DNA from: Ptiloglossa arizonensis
Taxonomy: Eukaryota; Arthropoda; Insecta; Hymenoptera; Colletidae
Length of the DNA stretch: 64,000 nt
Direction of reading: 5' to 3'
Assembly: GCF_051014685.1 (NCBI RefSeq)
Contig: NW_027479302.1
Location: 95,521-159,520, forward strand
Made by a program: the position numbers and the translations under genes. Position 1 is the first letter of the stretch. Each line of letters starts with the position of its first letter. Of the stretch, positions 22,601 through 33,400 are shown one piece after another. The notes under the pieces were generated by a model. That model was not told where the DNA came from, made no database searches, and worked only from the letters and a program-made list of their open reading frames with translations.

Positions 22601-23541
22601 CTTTGAAGCTAAGAAATGGTTGACAAGACAATAAATTTTTCGCACTTCTGCTGCTCCAATCGCTTAACCAGACTGGCCTAAGGGAAAAATACACGTACCG
22701 TTGCAATCGGGCGAGTTTCTACTTTCAAATGCAATAGGAATTTTTGGGTTGGGTCAATCCGTTCGCGAGATATGGGAGTTTGAAGCTAACAAATGGTTGA
22801 GAAGAGAACAAATTTTTCGCAATTCTGCTGCTCCAAACGCTTAACCAGAATGGCCTAGGGAAAAAATACACATACCGTTGTAATCGGGCGAGTTTCTACT
22901 TTCAGACGCAACAGGAATTTTAGGGTTAGGTCAATCCGTTCGCGAGATATGGGACTTTGAAGCTAAAAAATGGTTGACAAGACAATAAATTTTTCGCAAT
23001 TCTGCTGCTTCACACGCTTAACCAGAATAGCCTAGGGAAAAAATACACATACCGTTGTAATCGGGCGAGTTTCTACTTTCAGTTAGAATAGGAATTTTTG
23101 GGTTAGGTCAATCCGTTCGCGAGATATGGGAGTTTGAAGCCAAGAAATGGTTGAGAAGGCAAAAAATTTTTCGCAATTCTGCTGCTCCAAACGCTTAACC
23201 AGAAAGGCCTAGGGAAAAAATACACATACCGTTGTAATCGGGCGAGTTTCTACTTTCAGATGCAACTGGAATTTTTGGGTTAGGTCAATCCGTTCGCGAG
23301 ATAGGGGAGATTGAAGCTAAGAAATGGTTCAGAAGACAACAAATTTTTCGCAGTTCTGCTGCTCCAAACGCTTAACCAGAATGGCCTAGGGAAAAAATAC
23401 AGATACCGTTGTAATCGGGCGAGTTTCTACTTTCAGACGCAATAGGAATTTTTGGGTTAGGTCAATCCATTCGCGAGATATGGGAGTTTGAAGCCAAGAA
23501 ATGGTTGAGAAGGCAAAAAATTTTTCGCAATTCTGCTGCTT
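19650..23541. repeat. 22-monomer higher-order repeat, copy 1 (about 3.89 kb)
   Basis: Homology to the next copy starts after the c/t difference at 19,649/23,541 and runs to 23,605/27,496. Markers such as 'cagttagaatagg' at 20,428, 21,136 and 23,081 recur at 24,319, 25,026 and 26,972. The offset is 3,890-3,892 bp, 22 x 177 minus local indels. Within it lies a 4-monomer (708 bp) tandem duplication (about 19,950-21,360). Private changes include 'gggtgag' near 20,235, 'agaatagcc' near 23,027, and single-base indels near 21,212, 21,268 and 21,537. Confidence 0.85.
19950..21360. repeat. 4-monomer (708 bp) tandem duplication inside the 22-monomer unit
   Basis: 'cagttagaatagg' at 20,428 and 21,136 and 'gactggcctaaggg' near 20,018 and 20,726 are both 708 bp apart (4 x 177). 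Each half contains a type-D monomer, a 'ttttagggttagg' monomer, a 'ttcacacg ... cagttagaat' monomer and an 'aaaggcc ... gagattgaag' monomer. The same 4-monomer doubling is present in the second 22-monomer copy (24,319 and 25,026), so it predates the larger duplication. Confidence 0.8.
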
Positions 23542-25128
23542 CAAACGCTTAACCAGAATGGCCTAGGGAAAAAATACACATACCGTTGTAATCGGGCGAG
23601 TTTCTACTTTCAGATGCAACAGGAATTTTTGGGTTAGGTCAATCCGTTCGCGAGATAGGGGAGTTTGAAGCTAAGAAATGGTTCAGAAGACAACAAATTA
23701 TTCGCAGTTCTGCTGCTCCAAACGCTTAACCAGAATGGCCTAGGGAAAAAATACAGATACCGTTGTAATCGGGCGAGTTTCTACTTTCAGACGCAATAGG
23801 AATTTTTGGGTTAGGTCAATCCGTTCGCGAGATATGGGACTTTGAAGCTAAGAAATGGTTGACAAGACAATAAATTTTTCGCACTTCTGCTGCTCCAATC
23901 GCTTAACCAGACTGGCCTAAGGAAAAATACACGTACCGTTGCAATCGGGCGAGTTTCTACTTTCAAATGCAATAGGAATTTTTGGGTTGGGTCAATCCGT
24001 TCGCGAGATATGGGAGTTTGAAGCTAACAAATGGTTGAGAAGAGAACAAATTTTTCGCAATTCTGCTGCTCCAAACGCTTAACCAGAATGGCCTAGGGAA
24101 AAAATACACATACCGTTGTAATCGGGCGAGTTTCTACTTTCAGACGCAACAGGAATTTTAGGGTTAGGTCAATCCGTTCGCGAGATATGGGACTTTGAAG
24201 CTAAAAAATGGTTGACAAGACAATAAATTTTTCGCAATTCTGCTGCTTCACACGCTTAACCAGAATGGCCTAGGGAAAAAATACACATACCGTTGTAATC
24301 GGGCGAGTTTCTACTTTCAGTTAGAATAGGAATTTTTGGGTTAGGTCAATCCGTTCGCGAGATATGGGAGTTTGAAGCCAAGAAATGGTTGAGAAGGCAA
24401 AAAATTTTTCGCAATTCTGCTGCTCCAAACGCTTAACCAGAAAGGCCTAGGGAAAAAATACACATACCGTTGTAATCGGGCGAGTTTCTACTTTCAGATG
24501 CAACAGGAATTTTTGGGTTAGGTCAATCCGTTCGCGAGATAGGGGAGATTGAAGCTAAGAAATGGTTGACAAGACAATAAATTTTTCGCACTTCTGCTGC
24601 TCCAATCGCTTAACCAGACTGGCCTAAGGGAAAAATACACGTACCGTTGCAATCGGGCGAGTTTCTACTTTCAAATGCAATAGGAATTTTGGGTTGGGTC
24701 AATCCGTTCGCGAGATATGGGAGTTTGAAGCTAACAAATGGTTGAGAAGAGAACAAATTTTTCGCAATTCTGCTGCTCCAAACGCTTAACCAGAATGGCC
24801 TAGGGAAAAAATACACATACCGTTGTAATCGGGCGAGTTTCTACTTTCAGACGCAACAGGAATTTTAGGGTTAGGTCAATCCGTTCGCGAGATATGGGAC
24901 TTTGAAGCTAAAAAATGGTTGACAAGACAATAAATTTTTCGCAATTCTGCTGCTTCACACGCTTAACCAGAATGGCCTAGGGAAAAAATACACATACCGT
25001 TGTAATCGGGCGAGTTTCTACTTTCAGTTAGAATAGGAATTTTTGGGTTAGGTCAATCCGTTCGCGAGATATGGGAGTTTGAAGCCAAGAAATGGTTGAG
25101 AAGGCAAAAAATTTTTCGCAATTCTGCT

Positions 25129-25305
25129 GCTCCAAACGCTTAACCAGAAAGGCCTAGGGAAAAAATACACATACCGTTGTAATCGGGCGAGTTTCTACTT
25201 TCAGATGCAACAGGAATTTTTGGGTTAGGTCAATCCGTTCGCGAGATAGGGGAGATTGAAGCTAAGAAATGGTTCAGAAGACAACAAATTTTTCGCAGTT
25301 CTGCT
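25129..25305. repeat. Monomer type C representative
   Basis: Type C has 'ccagaaaggcctaggg', 'cagatgcaacagg', 'gataggggagattgaag', 'ttcagaagacaacaaat' and 'cgcagttct'. The 'gatagggga' changes position 13 of the CENP-B-like element to G. It is common from about 20 kb to the right end and is usually followed by a type-E monomer. Confidence 0.8.
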
Positions 25306-25482
25306 GCTCCAAACGCTTAACCAGAATGGCCTAGGGAAAAAATACAGATACCGTTGTAATCGGGCGAGTTTCTACTTTCAGACGCAATAGGAATTTTTGG
25401 GTTAGGTCAATCCATTCGCGAGATATGGGAGTTTGAAGCCAAGAAATGGTTGAGAAGGCAAAAAATTTTTCGCAATTCTGCT
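25306..25482. repeat. Monomer type E representative
   Basis: Type E has 'atacagataccg', 'cagacgcaatagg' and 'tcaatccattcgcg' (CG to CA in the conserved block), then either 'gaagccaag ... gagaaggc' or 'gaagctaag ... gagaagagaac'. The 'ccattcg' change does not touch the TTCG of the CENP-B-like element. Confidence 0.8.
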
Positions 25483-28400
25483 GCTTCAAACGCTTAACCA
25501 GAATGGCCTAGGGAAAAATACACATACCGCTGTAATCGGGCGAGTTTCTTCTTTCAGTTACAATAGGAATTTTTGGGTTAGGTCAATCCGTTCGCGAGAT
25601 AGGAGAGTTTGAAGCTAAGAAATGGTTCAGAAGACAACAAATTATTCGCAGTTCTGCTGCTCCAAACGCTTAACCAGAATGGCCTGGGGGAAAAATACAG
25701 ATACCGTTGTAATCGGGCGAGTTTCTACTTTCAGACGCAATAGGAATTTTTGGGTTAGGTCAATCCATTCGCGAGATATGGGAGTTTGAAGCTAAGAAAT
25801 GGTTGAGAAGAGAACAAATTTTTCGCAATTCTGCTGCTCCAAACGCTTAACCAGAATGGCCTAGGGATAAAATACACATACCGTTGTAATCGGGAGAGTT
25901 TCTACTTTCAGACGCAACAGGAATTTTTGGGTTAGGTCAATCCGTTCGCGAGATATGGGACTTTGAAGCTAAGAAATGGTTGACAAGACAATAAATTTTT
26001 CGCACTTCTGCTGCTCCAATCGCTTAACCAGAATGGCCTAAGGGAAAAATACACGTACCGTTGCAATCGGGCGAGTTTCTACTTTCAAATGCAATAGGAA
26101 TTTTTGGGTTGGGTCAATCCGTTCGCGAGATATGGGAGTTTGAAGCTAACAAATGGTTCAGAAGACAACAAATTATTCGCAGTTCTGCTGCTCCAAACGC
26201 TTAACCAGAATGGCCTAGGGAAAAAATACAGATACCGTTGTAATCGGGCGAGTTTCTACTTTCAGACGCAATAGGAATTTTTGGGTTAGGTCAATCCATT
26301 TGCGAGATATGGGAGTTTGAAGCTAAGAAATGGTTGAGAAGAGAACAAATTTTTCGCAATTCTGCTGCTCCAAACGCTTAACCAGAATGGCCTAGGGATA
26401 AAATACACATACCGTTGTAATCGGGAGAGTTTCTACTTTCAGACGCAACAGGAATTTTTGGGTTAGGTCAATCCGTTCGCGAGATATGGGACTTTGAAGC
26501 TAAGAAATGGTTGACAAGACAATAAATTTTTCGCACTTCTGCTGCTCCAATCGCTTAACCAGACTGGCCTAAGGGAAAAATACACGTACCGTTGCAATCG
26601 GGCGAGTTTCTACTTTCAAATGCAATAGGAATTTTTGGGTTGGGTCAATCCGTTCGCGAGATATGGGAGTTTGAAGCTAACAAATGGTTGAGAAGAGAAC
26701 AAATTTTTCGCAATTCTGCTGCTCCAAACGCTTAACCAGAATGGCCTAGGGAAAAAATACACATACCGTTGTAATCGGGCGAGTTTCTACTTTCAGACGC
26801 AACAGGAATTTTAGGGTTAGGTCAATCCGTTCGCGAGATATGGGACTTTGAAGCTAAAAAATGGTTGACAAGACAATAAATTTTTCGCAATTCTGCTGCT
26901 TCACACGCTTAACCAGAATGGCCTAGGGAAAAAATACACATACCGTTGTAATCGGGCGAGTTTCTACTTTCAGTTAGAATAGGAATTTTTGGGTTAGGTC
27001 AATCCGTTCGCGAGATATGGGAGTTTGAAGCCAAGAAATGGTTGAGAAGGCAAAAAATTTTTCGCAATTCTGCTGCTCCAAACGCTTAACCAGAAAGGCC
27101 TAGGGAAAAAATACACATACCGTTGTAATCGGGCGAGTTTCTACTTTCAGATGCAACTGGAATTTTTGGGTTAGGTCAATCCGTTCGCGAGATAGGGGAG
27201 ATTGAAGCTAAGAAATGGTTCAGAAGACAACAAATTTTTCGCAGTTCTGCTGCTCCAAACGCTTAACCAGAATGGCCTAGGGAAAAAATACAGATACCGT
27301 TGTAATCGGGCGAGTTTCTACTTTCAGACGCAATAGGAATTTTTGGGTTAGGTCAATCCATTCGCGAGATATGGGAGTTTGAAGCCAAGAAATGGTTGAG
27401 AAGGCAAAAAATTTTTCGCAATTCTGCTGCTTCAAACGCTTAACCAGAATGGCCTAGGGAAAAAATACACATACCGTTGTAATCGGGCGAGTTTCTTGTT
27501 TCAGTTACAATAGGAATTTTTGGGTTAGGTCAATCCGTTCGCGAGATAGGGGAGTTTGAAGCTAAGAAATGGTTCAGAAGACAACAAATTATTCGCAGTT
27601 CTGCTGCTCCAAACGCTTAACCAGAATGGCCTAGGGAAAAAATACAGATACCGTTGTAATCGGGCGAGTTTCTACTTTCAGACGCAATAGGAATTTTTGG
27701 GTTAGGTCAATCCATTCGCGAGATATGGGAGTTTGAAGCTAAGAAATGGTTGAGAAGAGAACAAATTTTTCGCAATTCTGCTGCTCCAAACGCTTAACCA
27801 GAATGGCCTAGGGATAAGATACACATTCCGTTGTAATCGGGAGAGTTTCTACTTTCAGACGCAACAGGAATTTTTGGGTTAGGTCAATCCGTTCGCGAGG
27901 TATGGGACTTTGAAGCTAAGAAATGGTTGACAAGACAATAAATTTTTCGCACTTCTGCTGCTCCAATCGCTTAACCAGAATGGCCTAAGGGAAAAATACA
28001 CGTACCGTTGCAATCGGGCGAGTTTCTACTTTCAAATGCAATAGGAATTTTTGGGTTGGGTCAATCCGTTCGCGAGATATGGGAGTTTGAAGCTAACAAA
28101 TGGTTGAGAAGAGAACAAATTTTTCGCAATTCTGCTGCTCCAAACGCTTAACCAGAATGGCCTAGGGAAAAAATACACATACCGTTGTAATCGGGCGAGT
28201 TTCTACTTTCAGACGCAACAGGAATTTTAGGGTTAGGTCAATCCGTTCGCGAGATATGGGAGTTTGATGCCAAGAAATGGTTGAGAAGGCAAAAAATTTT
28301 TCGCAATTCTGCTGCTCCAAACGCTTAACCAGAATGGCCTAGGGATAAAATACACATACTGTTGTAATCGGGAGAGTTTCTACTTTCAGATGCAACAGGA

Positions 28401-29198
28401 ATTTTTGGGTTAGGTCAATCCGTTCGCGAGATATGGGAGTTTGAAGCCAAGAAATGGTTGAGAAGGCAAAAAATTTTTCGCAATTCTGCTGCTCCAAACG
28501 CTTAACCAGAAAGGCCTAGGGTAAAAATACACATACCGTTGTAATCGGGCGAGTTTCTACTTTCAGATGCAACAGGAATTTTTGGGTTAGGTCAATCCGT
28601 TCGCGAGATAGGGGAGATTGAAGCTAAGAAATGGTTCAGAAGACAACAAATTTTTCGCAGTTCTGCTGCTCCAAACGCTTAACCAGAATGGCCTAGGGAA
28701 AAAATACACATACCGTTGTAATCGGGCGAGTTTCTACTTTCAGATGCAACAGGAATTTTTGGGTTAGGTCAATCCGTTCGCGAGATAGGGGAGATTGAAG
28801 CTAAGAAATGGTTCAGAAGACAACAAATTTTTCGCAGTTCTGCTGCTCCAAACGCTTAACCAGAATGGCCTAGGGAAAAAATACAGATACCGTTGTAATC
28901 GGGCGAGTTTCTACTTTCAGACGCAATAGGAATTTTTGGGTTAGGTCAATCCATTCGCGAGATATGGGAGTTTGAAGCCAAGAAATGGTTGAGAAGGCAA
29001 AAAATTTTTCGCAATTCTGCTGCTTCAAACGCTTAACCAGAATGGCCTAGGGAAAAAATACACATACCGTTGTAATCGGGCGAGTTTCTACTTTCAGTTA
29101 CAATAGGAATTTTTGGGTTAGGTCAATCCGTTCGCGAGATAGGGGAGTTTGAAGCTAAGAAATGGTTCAGAAGACAACAAATTTTTCGCAATTCTGCT

Positions 29199-29375
29199 TT
29201 TTCACACGCTTAACCAGAATGGCCTAGGGAAAAAATACACATACCGTTGTAATCGGGCGAGTTTCTACTTTCAGTTAGAATAGGAATTTTTTGGTTAAGT
29301 CAATCCGTTCGCGAGATATGGGACTTTGAAGCTAAGAAATGGTTGACAAGACAATAAATTTTTCGCACTTCTGCT
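29199..29375. repeat. Monomer type F representative ('cagttagaat ... ttttttggttaag')
   Basis: This monomer carries 'ttcacacg', 'cagttagaatagg', 'aattttttggttaagtc' and a type-B right half. The change of 'gggttagg' to 'tggttaag' removes the telomere-like element. Similar monomers occur near 6,040, 7,280, 7,630, 14,180, 15,950, 34,685, 53,812 and 59,121. Confidence 0.75.
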
Positions 29376-30468
29376 GCTCCAATCGCTTAACCAGAATGGC
29401 CTAAGGGAAAAATACACATACCGTTGTAATCGGGAGAGTTTCTACTTTCAGATGCAACAGGAATTTTTGGGTTAGGTCAATCCGTTCGCGAGATATGGGA
29501 GTTTGAAGCCAAGAAATGGTTGAGAAGGCAAAAAATTTTTCGCAATTCTGCTGCTCCAAACGCTTAACCAGAATGGCCCAGGGAAAAAATACACATACCG
29601 TTGTAATCGGGCGAGTTTCTACTTTCAGATGCAACAGGAATTTTTGGGTTAGGTCAATCCGTTCGCGAGATAGGGGAGTTTGAAGCTAAGAAATGGTTCA
29701 GAAGACAACAAATTATTCGCAGTTCTGCTGCTCCAAACGCTTAACCAGAATGGCCTAGGGAAAAAATACAGATACCGTTGTAATCGGGCGAATTTCTACT
29801 TTCAGACGCAATAGGAATTTTTGGGTTAGGTCAATCCATTCGCGAGATATGGGAGTTTGAAGCTAAGAAATGGTTGAGAAGAGAACAAATTTTTCGCAAT
29901 TCTGCTGCTCCAAACGCTTAACCAGAATGGCCTAGGGATAAAATACACATACCGTTGTAATCGGGAGAGTTTCTACTTTCAGACGCAACAGGAATTTTTG
30001 GGTTAGGTCAATCCGTTCGCGAGATATGGGACTTTGAAGCTAAGAAATGGTTGACAAGACAATAAATTTTTCGCACTACTGCTGCTCCAATCGCTTAACC
30101 AGAATGGCCTAAGGGAAAAATACACGTACCGCTGTAATCGGGCGAGTTTCTACTTTCAGATGCAACAGGAATTTTTGGGTTAGGTCAATCCGTTCGCGAG
30201 ATATGGGAGTTTGAAGCCAAGAAATGGTTGAGAAGGCAAAAAATTTTTCGCAATTCTGCTGCTCCAAACGCTTAACTAGGATGGCCTAGGGAAAAAATAC
30301 ACATACCGTTGTAATCGGGCGAGTTTCTACTTTCAGATGCAATAGGAATTTTAGGGTTAGGTCAATCCGTTCGCGAGATATGGGAGTTTGATGCCAAGAA
30401 ATGGTTGAGGATGCAAAAAATTTTTCGCAATTCTGCTGCTCCAAACGCTTAACCAGAATGGCCTAGGA

Positions 30469-33400
30469 AAAAAATACACATACCGTTGTAATCGGGCGAG
30501 TTTCTACTTTCAGTTAGAATAGGAATTTTTGGGTTAGGTCAATCCGTTCGCGAGATATGGGAGTTTGAAGCCAAGAAATGGTTGAGAAGGCAAAAAATTT
30601 TTCGCAATTCTGCTGCTCCAAACGCTTAACCAGAAAGGCCTAGGGAAAAAATACACATACCGTTGTAATCGGGCGAGTTTCTACTTTCAGATGCAACAGG
30701 AATTTTTGGGTTAGGTCAATCCGTTCGCGAGATAGGGGAGATTGAAGCTAAGAAATGGTTCAGAAGACAACAAATTTTTCGCAGTTCTGCTGCTCCAAAC
30801 GCTTAACCAGAATGGCCTAGGGAAAAAATACAGATACCGTTGTAATCGGGCGAGTTTCTACTTTCAGACGCAATAGGAATTTTTGGGTTAGGTCAATCCA
30901 TTCGCGAGATATGGGAGTTTGAAGCCAAGAAATGGTTGAGAAGGCAAAAAATTTTTCGCAATTCTGCTGCTTCAAACGCTTAACCAGAATGGCCTAGGGA
31001 AAAATACACATACCGCTGTAATCGGGCGAGTTTCTTCTTTCAGTTACAATAGGAATTTTTGGGTTAGGTCAATCCGTTCGCGAGATAGGAGAGTTTGAAG
31101 CTAAGAAATGGTTCAGAAGACAACAAATTATTCGCAGTTCTGCTGCTCCAAACGCTTAACCAGAATGGCCTGGGGGAAAAATACAGATACCGTTGTAATC
31201 GGGCGAGTTTCTACTTTCAGACGCAATAGGAATTTTTGGGTTAGGTCAATCCATTCGCGAGATATGGGAGTTTGAAGCTAAGAAATGGTTGAGAAGAGAA
31301 CAAATTTTTCGCAATTCTGCTGCTCCAAACGCTTAACCAGAATGGCCTAGGGATAAAATACACATACCGTTGTAATCGGGAGAGTTTCTACTTTCAGACG
31401 CAACAGGAATTTTTGGGTTAGGTCAATCCGTTCGCGAGATATGGGACTTTGAAGCTAAGAAATGGTTGACAAGACAATAAATTTTTCGCACTTCTGCTGC
31501 TCCAATCGCTTAACCAGAATGGCCTAAGGGAAAAATACACGTACCGTTGCAATCGGGCGAGTTTCTACTTTCAAATGCAATAGGAATTTTTGGGTTGGGT
31601 CAATCCGTTCGCGAGATATGGGAGTTTGAAGCTAACAAATGGTTCAGAAGACAACAAATTATTCGCAGTTCTGCTGCTCCAAACGCTTAACCAGAATGGC
31701 CTAGGGAAAAAATACAGATACCGTTGTAATCGGGCGAGTTTCTACTTTCAGACGCAATAGGAATTTTTGGGTTAGGTCAATCCATTTGCGAGATATGGGA
31801 GTTTGAAGCTAAGAAATGGTTGAGAAGAGAACAAATTTTTCGCAATTCTGCTGCTCCAAACGCTTAACCAGAATGGCCTAGGGATAAAATACACATACCG
31901 TTGTAATCGGGAGAGTTTCTACTTTCAGACGCAACAGGAATTTTTGGGTTAGGTCAATCCGTTCGCGAGATATGGGACTTTGAAGCTAAGAAATGGTTGA
32001 CAAGACAATAAATTTTTCGCACTTCTGCTGCTCCAATCGCTTAACCAGACTGGCCTAAGGGAAAAATACACGTACCGTTGCAATCGGGCGAGTTTCTACT
32101 TTCAAATGCAATAGGAATTTTTGGGTTGGGTCAATCCGTTCGCGAGATATGGGAGTTTGAAGCTAACAAATGGTTGAGAAGAGAACAAATTTTTCGCAAT
32201 TCTGCTGCTCCAAACGCTTAACCAGAATGGCCTAGGGAAAAAATACACATACCGTTGTAATCGGGCGAGTTTCTACTTTCAGACGCAACAGGAATTTTAG
32301 GGTTAGGTCAATCCGTTCGCGAGATATGGGACTTTGAAGCTAAAAAATGGTTGACAAGACAATAAATTTTTCGCAATTCTGCTGCTTCACACGCTTAACC
32401 AGAATGGCCTAGGGAAAAAATACACATACCGTTGTAATCGGGCGAGTTTCTACTTTCAGTTAGAATAGGAATTTTTGGGTTAGGTCAATCCGTTCGCGAG
32501 ATATGGGAGTTTGAAGCCAAGAAATGGTTGAGAAGGCAAAAAATTTTTCGCAATTCTGCTGCTCCAAACGCTTAACCAGAAAGGCCTAGGGAAAAAATAC
32601 ACATACCGTTGTAATCGGGCGAGTTTCTACTTTCAGATGCAACTGGAATTTTTGGGTTAGGTCAATCCGTTCGCGAGATAGGGGAGATTGAAGCTAAGAA
32701 ATGGTTCAGAAGACAACAAATTTTTCGCAGTTCTGCTGCTCCAAACGCTTAACCAGAATGGCCTAGGGAAAAAATACAGATACCGTTGTAATCGGGCGAG
32801 TTTCTACTTTCAGACGCAATAGGAATTTTTGGGTTAGGTCAATCCATTCGCGAGATATGGGAGTTTGAAGCCAAGAAATGGTTGAGAAGGCAAAAAATTT
32901 TTCGCAATTCTGCTGCTTCAAACGCTTAACCAGAATGGCCTAGGGAAAAAATACACATACCGTTGTAATCGGGCGAGTTTCTTGTTTCAGTTACAATAGG
33001 AATTTTTGGGTTAGGTCAATCCGTTCGCGAGATAGGGGAGTTTGAAGCTAAGAAATGGTTCAGAAGACAACAAATTATTCGCAGTTCTGCTGCTCCAAAC
33101 GCTTAACCAGAATGGCCTAGGGAAAAAATACAGATACCGTTGTAATCGGGCGAGTTTCTACTTTCAGACGCAATAGGAATTTTTGGGTTAGGTCAATCCA
33201 TTCGCGAGATATGGGAGTTTGAAGCTAAGAAATGGTTGAGAAGAGAACAAATTTTTCGCAATTCTGCTGCTCCAAACGCTTAACCAGAATGGCCTAGGGA
33301 TAAGATACACATTCCGTTGTAATCGGGAGAGTTTCTACTTTCAGACGCAACAGGAATTTTTGGGTTAGGTCAATCCGTTCGCGAGATATGGGACTTTGAA

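Larger units (their letters stand above)
23542..27496. repeat. 22-monomer higher-order repeat, copy 2
   Basis: This copy follows copy 1 directly. The exchange point is confined to 23,542-23,605, where both candidate parents are identical. It ends at 27,496, where 'tttcttgtttcag' replaces the 'tttctactttcag' of copy 1. Its right part (from 24,983) is also the left part of the 31-monomer block, so the 22-monomer event came first. Confidence 0.85.
24983..30468. repeat. 31-monomer tandem duplication, copy A (5,486 bp)
   Basis: Every marker checked recurs 5,486 bp downstream (31 x 177 minus one): 'tttcttgtttcag' (27,491 and 32,977), 'gggaaaaatacacataccgctg' (25,511 and 30,997), 'cttaactagg', 'ggcccaggg', 'cgggcgaattt' and 'attctgctttttcacacg'. 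Reading the two copies line by line, I found only two substitutions: g27900 against a33386, and a30078 against t35564. Homology starts right after the g/a difference at 24,982/30,468. Confidence 0.92.

Noticed and set aside
24610..24816. Minus-strand open frame of 68 codons
   Set aside because: A satellite shadow across a type-D monomer with a one-base deletion near 24,686; there are no protein features.
29401..29634. Minus-strand open frame of 77 codons, repeated identically at 34,887-35,120
   Set aside because: The identity comes from the 5,486-bp block duplication, not from coding constraint. The sequence is a 59-codon satellite translation that begins to repeat itself.
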